Shown here: positions 44,421 through 57,000 of the stretch, in pieces | Layout: each line of letters opens with the position of its first letter | Numbering within the stretch: position 1 is the stretch's first letter | NCBI RefSeq assembly: GCF_901709675.1 | Contig: NC_051092.1 | Location: 1,120,491-1,184,490 of the forward strand | DNA from: Syngnathus acus | Taxonomy: Eukaryota > Chordata > Actinopteri > Syngnathiformes > Syngnathidae | Length of the DNA stretch: 64,000 nucleotides | Direction of reading: 5' to 3' | Translations under genes and position numbers: made by a program | The notes under the pieces: model-generated | Seen by the model: only the letters and a program-made list of their open reading frames with translations | Told to the model about the DNA's origin: nothing | Databases searched by the model: none

Positions 44421-47400
44421 CGGAGAATTATTTTTCAATCCACTGGTTTCCAACCTGTATTACACGAAGGTACACAAAGATTAAAATGTAAAGACTGGGG
44501 AAAAAAAATTTAATCGAAGGCACAGTTAAACCATGACTAACTTCTGCCATCTAATAGAAGGCCATTTAATTGTTATGCTTGTCACTGTATACTGCTGGCA
44601 AAGATACATTTTGTGAAGTGTCCTCTGCTCTTTTACACGTGTCGCTATCAAGCTGAACAGACAGTGTTGAATGGAGAGCGAGTGCTGCATGATGATGGGG
44701 GTCGCTGACAATTATGGGATTCCAATCCGGGATGGTATGGTTGTGACTCCCATGGGACGGTGGGGTGAAATTGAGCATCTAATTGAAAGGGCAATGGATG
44801 AGGGGACGGTCATGACGAGAGATGAGAAGGGGTCTCAGTAGGCGCAAGACGCCAGCATCCCCATGACAGAAGTGGTCTGCTGCTTATTTGAAGACAAGAG
44901 GCGGAGGGGGTCAAACTAATTATCATGTGACAATCTTGGGACAGTGTTGAGTAGATCTAATTTTCAGGAAATGAAAAAAAAAAAACACGCCATGAAAAGG
45001 TCTTTAAAAAGCAATTGTCAGCACTGTGTGCAAAAATACACAGCAGCAGACCCTCATCGGGTTTCAGCGACTCGTGTGCAGTCAGTGTGCAAAATGCTAA
45101 TTTGATCTTTGGAGCCATTTTGTCTGCTGCCTGCAAGCGTCTGTTGCAGCATCGTTTTTTTCCCCCCCTGTGTGGCTGTTCACAAGCCAAGCAAATATGA
45201 CTGCATCCATATGTGTAGCTAGCTACCTTAGTTTGAAGCTATTCAAAACATAAAGAAGGGCTCTATTAGAAGAATTTATTCTAAAATCATTTGTGGAACG
45301 ACTCCATGAAAATATCTATTTGGTGGATCTGGTTAGGACCCACAAAAGGATCTCAAGGATCCGAGCACAATTTTGAACAGGAAGTCGGCCATTTTGATAT
45401 GGAGTCGCCATTTTGAAAGCAATCCCAGGCTCTTGACAAACTCAAACAATGCGAACCTCCCGAGCTTTTTAGCCCATTGCCATCTAATGTGAGTAACACA
45501 GTGCCTCCTCTTGAACAAGAGAGCTTTTAGCAAATAACCCTGACGTCCTTCAAAGTTTCAAGTTTATGCAGTCAAACAGATAACACAATGAGATTCCATG
45601 GAAGGGAGTCATTTTGTCCAATGAGCAGCCTACAGACTGCAGCACGAACAAAGTCACGCAAAAGCACCTTCCATTCCGGCTGCGCAGAGAGTTTGGTGTT
45701 TTTGAGGTGTCAGGAAAATCAACTTTGGAAGAGGGACTTTCAGATCAAACAGCAAGGAAGCGGCACCGTGGATACAATCCTCAGAGGAACGCACGATGGA
45801 AAGTGTCTAATGACCGCTGGGTGATGTGCTGCTCAGCACCTGTGGCTCTCTCCACGGAGTTCCACAAAAATCCGTAATGTGAGACCACACTTGCAGTCTA
45901 ACAAAAGTCATTTGATCTCAGAATTGATTATTTCTAATTCCAGATTGAAAGAATCCTTTCAAAATTCTGAAGAAAATCTTTGGTCACTTTTCGTTGCAGC
46001 ATTTTATTGATCTCACTCACAGATTGGCATCTTAATGTTAGCAAGAGCTCATATGCATTTTGAAAGGTATATCATGATGGATCAATATGAGAACCGCTTA
46101 GCAGTGATGGCTACAGACACTTATTGATAGTTAAATAATGCATGCAGGAGAGTCATCGTCGATGATATAAAAGCTGGGCTCTACGACTTTATCCAACAGC
46201 TAAGTGTACAAAACATCTTCGTATGTAAAGTAATACCACCCTGGCAATCGCTATCTTTGAATAGGTCCTTTTTCTCTCACATTGAATTTTGCAGGTATAA
46301 AATGGAGTATGTTGAGTCTTAAGACAAATATTATGATAACTGACTGCCGAATGATCAATTATTCAAAGGATCCTCCCAGCTATGTGTTTTCTGAGAACAT
46401 TTCTAATCTCTATTCCAATGAGAGAAAACACGCAAAAGGGACCAGTCGAATATCACATTAGCATGTATGAGATTGCCGAACACATTTGCTAAAATGATTC
46501 ATGTTCGCATTGTACCGCTCGTGTTCTGAATGCTTGTGACCCTGTTACATATAATCAGCAGCATGTGGGCTGTGTACCTCCACAAAAGAGCGAAGAGGGG
46601 GGGCTACGAGGTCTCTGAGAGACCGACTACACCTTCTGCTAACATCATCAGAATTCAGCACACTGCCGATAAAATGCAGCAAATGGGCTCTTCATCGGAG
46701 TGACAGCTCCGAGGGAGGCTGCTGCCACACGGAGCTTCAATTAGCCTGCAAGAACAAGGCAGCTCCCATGGGGGGGTGCGACGTGAGGAGCGGCCCACCT
46801 CCTCGCAAGCACTCTACCTTTCCTGCCCACTGGCTTCCTCCCTCACGTGACCCCCGACATCACACCATTTCCTTTTTTTTTGGCTTCAGTGTCCTTTCCC
46901 TTCACGAAATAGCACTCTTCCCCCTGCGCCAGCCATCAACACATCACGAGCCGAGCGGAAAGACTTTTAGGGTGCTAATGGACACAAAGGGTGAAGGTTG
47001 AAGAAACGTCAGATACATGACAAGTAGCAGATGACACAAATTCAGCAAAGTGCGACAAAGATTCATTATAAAACTACAAATACATAGAGCGGGTCCAAAA
47101 AGTCTACACACCCCTTGTTCATCAGTTTTGTGATGTGAAAAAAAACAAAACAAGTCCACCTTTAATGTAACCTAGAACATATATAACGCAACAGAATTGA
47201 AATCAATCTTATCCATAGAATTAAAAGTAAAAGAAATAATACAAATGTGTGCTCCGTCAAGTGTATTGAAAATGTGTGTGCGCGTGTTTGTGAGTCAAGG
47301 ACAATGAGCAACTCGGATTCAAGGACAGTTAGGCTGACAGCCAGCCGGCCAGCCAGCCAGCCAGCCCCCCCATAGAGCGCTCAAACTCAAGGTTTAGCGG

Positions 47401-48700
47401 CGAACCAACATCTATCAATGCCGATTATGCTGCCAAACATTTACGTCAAATAAGGCTTGGCCCTGAGCGTAATGAGGCGTGTGGGTGACGAGTGCATCCG
47501 AGCCCGGTCAAAACAAAACATACGACCTTCCCCCGCGCACACACTTCAGAATGAACTTCTTGATTTTTATCATTCCACTTACAGATTGCAGAGTATTACC
47601 AGAGGGCACCAGTTAGTCACGGTAATTTTTTTTAATCTTCTTATACAAAGGGGGAAAAAAATTGCATGAAATTGATCAGTTCTAAATAATTGCAGCTACA
47701 CATAAAAATGCTTTTTATTTATATTTCATTTATGTATTATTTATTTTATTTATTAAACGGTTTAATTATTGGAAAAAAAATAATTCAAGTCTATGATTGG
47801 ATACCTGAATTGTCTACAATTAATTTAAATTTGATTTTATTGTCTACAATTTATTTTCTAATCATGATGACATTCATCTAAATCAGACCGCCACCTCACA
47901 GTCGGCAGGGTGTGACAGCACATATCAATGCAGCTTTTCTTTTTTTTTTTACCCGTCGGCTCAATGTAACCTTTCCAACATGTTACGGCAAACCATTTTT
48001 AATGACTAACACAACTGTTGACATTCACAAAAGCCAAGTCAGAAGACTCCCCAAGGTAAAGATGTCGAAGGCAGTTTTGTAAATAACACATGGAATCCCG
48101 CATACGTGCAATTCCGCATCGGTAAATTCACATAGTCGCTGATTTTGTTTTGGAATCACGGCTGGGCTTCAACTACATCCATGACGTACAAATAATCTAA
48201 CATTCAAGGTTCAGATCAATTCAGATTTTCAGAAAATTGGCTAAATCTATCACATTTTGTTTTGAAAGCATTTAGTGCCAAATCCAAATTTACTTTCAAA
48301 ACAAGGTGTGAACATTATGAACAGACTAAATAATGACCTACAATCAATACAAAGAAAAATATAATATTGATATTAAAACCACGTTGTCATTGTCTGGGCT
48401 GAGGACCAGGCATGGAGATGGATGAGGGAGCGCTGGGTGTGCCTGGTGTCCAATACATCAACCCGACTCGGACCGCGCTGTCACCTGGATTGAATTTACA
48501 TCAGCGATCCCACAAGTGCACGGCCAGCCTCCCGCCCCCTTCCCGAAAACACGCTCTGAGGTCAGAGGTAGCAATGACGTGATTGCAAAGCTAAAAGACA
48601 CCGCCCGACCTCTTCTCAGCCTGTCAGGAGATTAATATCTGAAGGACACTGCCGTCTTTATCCAGCTACACTGAGGGACCTTGGAAGAGCTGGTCAATGG
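44421..48700. other. Gene-free region, part 1
   Basis: No frame shows recognisable protein content or splice-supported exons. Composition is balanced to A/T-rich. Features are a repeated SGCCATTTTG-type word near 45390 (two copies in 25 bases), a CAGC/GCCAG tandem tract at 47337-47367, and TAAT-rich patches at 47690-47870. Segments around 44640-44960 and 48380-48700 look complex rather than repetitive and may be conserved non-coding DNA. Confidence 0.45.
47337..47367 (+). repeat. Short GCCAG/CAGC tandem tract
   Basis: Several CCAGC units in a row followed by a C-run. Confidence 0.7.
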
Positions 48701-51700
48701 ACCAAAAAACGACCACATAGTCAATTGAATTATGTAGATAAAATGAATATTTTGATTACATTTAAAGAAGCTATGCGGCCTTGCATAGCGAAATGAATCC
48801 TGTGTAGCGCTGAATAAACGACATTAGCTCAGGGGGTCATTGGGAGGGTTAAAGCCTTACATTAGCTTCTCATCGATTGATGGAAGTGAAGGCACGGCGA
48901 GGTGGCCATAACGTGTACGCCGGCCGGCTACATGGCTTAATCAGATAAGGCTGGCAAATGAAGACATTAACCCTTCAACCCTTTTTGGTGGAAGACAATG
49001 CTGTGCCTCCTTCATAATGGACTGCTGTGCATAAAGGGACAGATTATATCCCATTATCCACGACACAATGGTCGAAAAGCTTCTTTGGAAGGTAATAGAA
49101 ATGTCTTCCTGCACACATTTCGACTCCAGCTGTGTCTGGACGATATGGCTCCTTGCAGGCACTTCAAAGTGGCCAACCACAGAGAAGCCCCCGCAACTTG
49201 CAGTTTTCCCCAAAGGCTCTTATCAGACAGCAACAGCAGAGTCAGGTAAATGTGGGCAAATAAGCAACAAATAAGCTCGTAAGAAGATTGAAATGACTTT
49301 GTTGGTTGTTAGATGCCATGGAGTTCAAACAAGAGCAATATTGCGAAAAATTCTCAATATTTAGCTGCAAGGAAGGGCATTTGCATCCCTCCCGATGAAG
49401 ACGGAGGGAGGCGTGGGTTGCATTTGCACTTGGTGTTTTCAAGGTCTATTAAGCTTGCAGCTCTGCCTGAGACGTCAACATCCACAGCCCCAAAGCCTCC
49501 ACCCACTTTGCAGCTTTTGTCTGTCAAGGACAGCGTACTTCTTCAACTGCCTCGCCAGTATTCAAGTCAATGTGTTTCATAGCAGCAGAATGTTCCGGTA
49601 GTGCAGCCCAACAGGACAAAAACAAACAAACAAAAAAAGACAACTTTTGGATCATTTCCATATGGATTTTGGCTTATACAGTTATGCCAAATCATCTTTC
49701 TCCATCGAAGTGAAAAAAAAAGCCATTAATCTGCTCCACCCACACAAAAACTCCAAGCTTTGGTTTTTGTTATATAAATACAGAAAAATAGCACGCAATT
49801 GTCCTAATGTAAAGAAATAAAGTTAAATGGCGTAATCCAATTTCATTCTGCCACTAGGTGTCACTGTGGCCACACATCGCCTGCTGGTGGGGACGGATGG
49901 ACACACGCTCACACACAAAGAGGGGTACATGTCTGTGCTGCATGGTTGAATAGTGTGTGTGCATAGCTATGTGTGCAGGTCCACGAATCTCATCCAATAC
50001 TCAAGACAACAGAGCCCGGCGGCTCACAATTACTGCATATAATGCACCACTGCTGGAGCAAGAGTGGATATATTATTCTGTGTCTGAACCTCGGGTCCTG
50101 CCAATAGGGAGGGCGACAAGCCTGCCAATAAAAAATACATGAATGTTACAGTTAATATTGAAAAAGCAAGACTAAAGGAATATTCCCATATCCTCGCAAT
50201 CCTCATACATGGACTATATTTGATCAAGATTATTTTAACAGCTATATACGGTGGTGCAGAACATCCCTCTCTTTCCTTTCCCTCTTTTACAATCACATTT
50301 GGAAAAGCAAAGTGAAGGTATGAATTAACCTGTCCGCTGCTATCAAGCTTGTGTTTGCTCTGACTGACAGAGGAAAAAGTAATCCGACCTTTTTGAGGGC
50401 AGCCTTTGCACAAAAAAATCAATAGCACATAAGAGAGCATGATGAATTTGAAATTTGTGCTCTGAGTGGATATTGATCAACCTCGATCAAAAAAAACAAC
50501 ATGTAGATGCATGCACACGCACGAGCATACAAAGCTTTCTGTCCTAAAATGTCACCCGTTTGGTATAATCCAAACTCCCACAGCATCTCTGAATTTTTTT
50601 TTTTTTTTTTAATCAAATTTGGGCGACATGGATAGCAAGACTGGGTGTGGTCCGGATCTTCTGGTTTGCCTCAAGCAGGAGAGATGGATCCGCCTCTGCA
50701 ATTCCTGGCTACTTAATACCAACAAAGTCAATGCATTAGCGCTGCTATCACATTGCTCAGCACTAACAGACACCCAACCCTGATTACAGATGATTATCAG
50801 CAGCCTCACCAAATAATACCGTGGCGACGTAATATACACCCAAACACATATTAGCTTGTATCATATGTGTGATTCAAACTGCCAAGATCCAGTTTCCCTT
50901 TGGTCCATCAGACACGGGCTGGAAGCTTTTCTCCAGACCCCTTGTGTAATATCATTAGGAGCGGATACGCTGATATATAGCTGCTGCCTGTGATTATATT
51001 TTAGACTAAGAGGTTCATCTGAGCAAAAGTTCAATGCCATGGTGATTTCCGGGCATAATCAGTTAGCGGGAAAATACTTTAGCGTTAAGCGGCAAGGACG
51101 AATTTAGATCAACAATTTACGTTAATCGAGTGGGATCGAGCCCATCTCAAGGCTGAGGAGCAATTTATGATTCTATGCCGTCTAACATGATGCTCCTTCC
51201 TCATCAGTGAGTGCTACCAAAGCATTCAGCAACTAGTTGCAGTCAAAGCCCCCCCCTCAGCTTCCGTGGCGCTGTCCATGGTGCTGAGAAGAACAAAAGC
51301 ATCAAAGCGGAGTTGCCCTTCTCGCTCCTCGAGTACGGGGAGGGGCCACACAGTGAAGGGGGAGGCGCCATGTGTACTTGATTCAATTAAGCAAGCTGTA
51401 AGGCCTCCCACGGGAGCAGCCTGCAAACAGGGCCCACGGAACAAAGACGTTCAAGCCACCCTTTGCTTGCGTCTTCTGAATTCGCCTCATTAGTCCGTCG
51501 AGCGAGCGGTAAAACATCACAAACGCCGTCCTCTACAACTAACAATATCATGGGGGGGGGAATTTGTTTTTTGAAACGCCTGTCTGGCAACATTAAAGAT
51601 AACACGAATTGTAGATTGGTGAGCATTTGCACCTACAGAAATAAAAAAAATCTGAGCAGTGATAGAAAAAAAAAAAAGATCTCCAGATACTCAAATGTCC

Positions 51701-54000
51701 CGGCGCCTCACATCTGCTGTTCTACGAGACCACTTGGTTGTTTTTAGCCATCATTGTCATCATAGGAGATAATTGCTTCACCATTCACACACCTGGCCCA
51801 GTCCGGCTTGTCCCGCTGGAGCCGTGTAGCTCCAGTGAACCAATAATACTTGTCTAAATGATTACACGGCACTTTACGGCAAAGCTGACAGTTCTCATTT
51901 ATTCCTCCAACCAACTGGAAAGAAAAAACACAAATTAATCTGGCACTTTAGGCGCCCACCCCACCCCACCCCACCCCTGTGAATAATGTATTAGTACTCC
52001 CTCAAACCATGACAGCAACCATCCCTTCCCCCAAATAACCACAATTACTCAACATGCTTTGTATGGCTCTCAGCCTCAGACAATGCTATTAAGTAATCAT
52101 ACCTTAACAGGAAGTGGACATTTTCTTCATTTATTTAAATTGATTTTGTATTTATTTTATATTTTTATTTTTTAATTATTTATGTTATCATTTTATTGAT
52201 ATTTTCATTATTTATTTCATATTTCTTTTTTTTTTTATTTAATCGGACCTTAATAGGAAGTGGACATTTTATTCAATTCTGGTTGGGGTCACACATAGCC
52301 ATCGCTTTCTAACCAGATGCATGACAAAAAATAGAAGGTAAATATGGACAAAACATGTGCATGAATGCATAATACAGGCTCTTAATGTATTTTTGATGAT
52401 GGTCCTTGTGCCCACCTGATCTAGTTTGTGGTCTGGGCATGAGAACAGCAGCTCTGTGACAATTATCACTTGTGAGCCCAAAGCCCAGAAGGAGACTACA
52501 GACTTCAGACCTAACACTCTCTTGTGTGCCATTATATTTATGCAAATGAGACACAAATCAGGGGGAAATCTGGGGGCATCCTTTCCTGTTAGTGCTAATT
52601 AGCGATGAGTGCTATATGGGATACATTATGTATGAAGTCTGTCCCCATGCAGCTATGCATTCCGACCTTGAACACAAGGTCCGGTCTAGCGGGTCCAATA
52701 AAAATCACCCTGCCATTTCATCACAACCCATAAAAGAAACGGAAAGTAGATCAACAGAGCTGGCAGATACTGTATGTTGCAAAATGCATCAAAGTAAAAT
52801 ATCGATGCGCCTATAAAATTATGACAATAACGTGAAGAAACAACGATCAAACTTTAGATTTAGAGGCCTCTTGAGGCAAGAGGGAGACGTATTGTTCCTG
52901 GGAATGAAGACGAGAACGAAAAGGCAGCATCTCGGGGGGGGAAACGTGCTCAATGGCCAAACAAGGGAGGATAACAACAACTCAGAACAAAACACTTGTA
53001 GATGCTTCTTTGCTTTTTGACTCCATGCATCTAGCTAAGTCTGCTTTTAGGGTAAGTGGAGTCTGACAGAGAGTGAGATTTATGCGAAGATCAACAGTTG
53101 GCACATGGAGTGTGATCTCAGCAGGTTGTGCTGTTGTGGCCTGGCTGGGGTGAGAGCGTGCCCAGCACCTGGCTGGTGTCCTACGGGGCTGGCAGATGGG
53201 ACACACGCATCCACAAATAAGCCTCCGCTCCCTAGGAAGGGCGAAAAGGAGGGCTGGGGGTATAGGTGAAGGGAAGGCTTGGTGCCAAAGACTAGCAAGA
53301 GAGCTCACAGAATTATAATCCACACACACACACCTATCTGCATTCAAAGAGTAAAAAAAGAAATAAGCACGATTGGGAACATATGATGCAGACATCATCA
53401 GTATGTTCCTGCCAAGCATGCTATTTCCAAAGCACCCAGTGTGTGCTCATCCATGCGGCCCTTTCAGCTTCAAATGTCATTGGCGCAGCGCGCAGAAAGG
53501 TCAGCGGTGACACTGGCTTCAAAGTTTCTTATTGATTCCCAATCCAGCGGCATTATGCTTAGCAATTACAGATGGCACTAAAATGCTAATGAACCAGTGT
53601 GAGTGGACTTTTAATGTGGTGTCAATGAATTCAATCTAAGGTCAGAAATTCCTATGCGAGTTGAGTGTCCCTACGCGGTACATGACACTGCCATCCATCC
53701 ATACATAGTACATGCTAAAAAACTGAGATGGGTGAACCGACAGATTTTATTATGACCTTTAAAAATTGTCATTACAATAAAAAAATATGAAAGTATTATT
53801 ATTGAATTATTATTCATTTTTATTATTAAATTATTATCATTATTATTTAATGATTAAAAACATGTTCAATTATGGTCTTATTGTAGGTTTGAGTAAGGGA
53901 GTACGACCTTTAAATTGTCATTAAAATAAAAATATATTAAAGTATTATTATTGAATTATCAATTTTTATTATTATTATGATTATTTAATTATTAAAAAAC
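48701..54000. other. Gene-free region, part 2
   Basis: No recognisable gene. It includes a CTCF-like CCACTAGGTGTCA at about 49852, CCACC repeats at 51955-51975, a T/A-rich block at 52130-52240 flanked by a 23-base direct repeat, and an A/T-rich tandem duplication starting at 53754. The 50640-51000 segment is complex and homeodomain-motif rich. Confidence 0.45.
52102..52270 (+). repeat. 23-bp direct repeats flanking an A/T-rich block
   Basis: CCTTAAYAGGAAGTGGACAT plus TTT occurs at 52102-52124 and 52248-52270, 146 bases apart, around sequence made almost only of T and A. Confidence 0.7.
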
Positions 54001-54035
54001 TATTTTCAATGATGGTCTTATTGTAGGTTTGAGTG
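53754..54035 (+). repeat. Two-copy tandem duplication of about 145 bp, A/T-rich
   Basis: Copies begin GACCTTTAAA at 53754 and 53904 and both end TATGGTCTTATTGTAGGTTT-like, with many small differences in the (ATT)n interior. Confidence 0.75.
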
Positions 54036-57000
54036 TGATTTTGTTGTTGTTGTCAGATGACAACAAAGACTGCAGTATCCATTCATATGTTTGTGATCCG
54101 GCAGTGAAATTATATCCATATTTATATGCACCAAGATTCAATGTCACATAATTTCTCATGCAGAGTGCTGCTGTCTTCAAATGGAACTAAAGCAGACTAC
54201 GCCAAAACAGATCCATGAGTGTGTGTGTGTGTGTGTATAGCTGGTTATTATGTCAAGTGGTCTGATGACTGCGTGAGCACAGATGGAGGCAGAGCAGGAT
54301 GTACCAACCTGCGTTTTGGCCCACGTGCACACGCATATACATGGCTAATACGCATGGGTGCATACTGGATGTAAACAACACATACAGAACCGAGGAGGTG
54401 AGCAGCCAGAAAGCAGCACAGGAAATGAGACGGCGATATTGGTCTTTTAAGAAGGTGTCACATTTGTTTGACAGAGATCAACAACCACATCCCGCCATAC
54501 TCGCTAATCCAAACCTTTGACTTCCTGTTTTCGGCGACGATGCAAAAGAAAGCCAGTCGTGTCCATCAAAGGCTGACTGTGGTTCACAGAGACATGCAAG
54601 GCCACGCACGATAATTTGTGCACCCGGCTGATCGATACACGGGAAGAGGAGGAGGGGTTAGGGTTATGTAAAAAAAAGCAATCGAAAGAAGAGTTGGAAG
54701 AAAACAGCAAAGCATAGCAAAAGCTAAGAAACTCACTGGGGCGGATTCAATTCACTACAAAAGGATAACACACAACATAATGGAAAGCACGTCGAGCTTT
54801 TTCAATGCACATCAGCAATATTTATAATGAATACAAAGCTTGAATGAAAAGTGAACGATGCGACCTATTGATTCCTCGCCAAAGCTACTGAGCGCTCCCC
54901 GTGTGAGCGGACAGACAGGCGGTAAAGACTTGAAGACAAATGGCAAGACGTAAAGGCAAGAAGATGGATAGATGAATGCAGGTGATCGATCGGAGGAAGA
55001 GTGGAGCCCCCCCCTCCCCCTCCCTAAGGGCGAGCGAGGCCTTTTTAGCACCGTGTGAGCTGAGAGTGATGATGGCTTTTTGTAGACTTGTGCAAAGATG
55101 TGTGTGTATGTGACTACAGCTTGGTGTGCTGTGACAGACGGTGTGTACTCGCAATAAACAGAGCTCGATGAGAACGGAGAGGAAGACATACTGGCTCTCC
55201 GTAGCTCAGCTCCCTGCCATGATTCTGGGAGGACAGCCATGCCCGGCCCACCCTCGGTCAGACATTTCCATTTGGCTTAAGCTAGAAATGTGTCCCTTCG
55301 TGAAAGGGGAAAAAAATGACTCAGACTTGGATCCTGATAAAAAGTAATATGCTTATCATTTAGTGTTCAATGTAATTAAAACGTATGAAGCTTAAATGAT
55401 GACAGAATGCAAAAAAGTCAGTAGAAACATAACCTTCTGGATATGGATGAATCACAAATGGAAATGATTTTTCTTGCAATCTGTGAGTGTAATTCCATTA
55501 TCAAAGTAAGGGCAACATGATTTAATCATAAGCCTTTATCTGGACATGTGACCAAACCAGCAATAGTGACTCACAATTTCAAATTCTCATCCTCGAGTGG
55601 TGCCTGTAACGTCCACAACAGATGTCCATTGTCCGTCCTAATTGATGTCAGTGCCTTGAGGGGGCAGCGCTCCATTGCAGGACGTGAAATTTTTTTAAAA
55701 AAAATAAAAGAGAACCTCGCCCAGCAGCTGCACAACACAGCCAAAGCACATTGATTATGCTGCTCATGGAAGCAGAATAAAATCAAGGGGCGTATTTTTC
55801 TCTCTGACTCATCTGAAAGCAAGTTGGGGGCTGGAAGGGTCAAAAGAAAAAAAAAATTATATAAAACAGAAGCTGATTTATCGAGGATGGGCGGGGAGGG
55901 AAAGATTGAGCATGAGCAAACATCTCCACGGAGCAGGTTAAGTTATGCGGCATCACATCTTGTCTGATGGTTCCTGGTGGGCAGAGCACATATATTATCT
56001 CACTAATGTTTGATGGGAGGATATTCTATCCAATTCAAAAAGCTGATACGGCTCAAAGGTACAATTCAAGGTGCGCCGAGCGTGTCGTGCTAGTGTGGGT
56101 GAAATACGGTTTGCTTTCTTGCTCACAGAAAGAGACCTCAGCTGGAAATAGAGTCGCGAGGCAGCACAATAACAAGCGAGGAAATGGCTTCAATTTGCCA
56201 CTTGGCTCCAGTAAGTTTACTGCCACAGTGGGGCAGTAGTCCATTAAGATATCATTTATGGAATGAAACCTCTTCTGCTTCATTCACTGCCTAATGGATG
56301 AAGCAAGTGTTGATCATGCTGGTGATGCTGATATATGTCTTTTGAGATGGAAAATGAAAAAAAAAAAGATTAATATATGTAGGGACTTGACATACAGTGA
56401 TTAGACCTCGTAGGTCTCAAGAGGGTCCTTCATTAACAACAAAGCACAAATCAATGTTTACGACCATCATAAAAAAACTGCAAACTAGAAAGTCCCCTCA
56501 AAGCACAACACATCCAGAAAATGTTTCAGAAGCAACCTGAAGCTGATCCTGGTATTTTTCCTCGAATATAATTTGAACATTAATCTAATGTTCAACCACA
56601 GGATGTTTGACTAGCTTTGTACAGCACTCATCAAAACAGCGCACGATATATGGGCAATTTCCATTTTGTTTTTCCAAATTAAGAATGAATGAAAACAAAC
56701 AGAGCGAGAGGATTTTCCGGGTAAAGGTAATGGGATACACAGACACGCAGGAAAGGGTAAAGAAAGCATGGATTATTCATGTCTATTCCCAAAGTAGAAA
56801 AGGCTCCTTTTTGATGAATGGTGCCCGCGGCGCTCCTTCCTACTCAATATCAACAGTCCCAGGAAGCCAGACACCATGATGAGCCTACCCCGCCATCACA
56901 GACGGGGCCGGCGGCTCTCATCTGCTCGCTATCGTCGGCCATGATGATGACGTGGGCCGAGTCAAGGTGATCCCAAATTTAAAAAGAATTCATCGTGGGG

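Noticed and set aside
49313-49601. Overlapping plus-strand frames of 68-89 residues
   Set aside because: No recognisable sequence and no gene structure around them.
52982-53419. 145-residue minus-strand frame in the gene desert
   Set aside because: No domain, no splice-supported extension, and composition like its non-coding surroundings.
54812-55240. 142-residue minus-strand frame
   Set aside because: Low-complexity Ser/Pro content and no conserved motif; likely chance.
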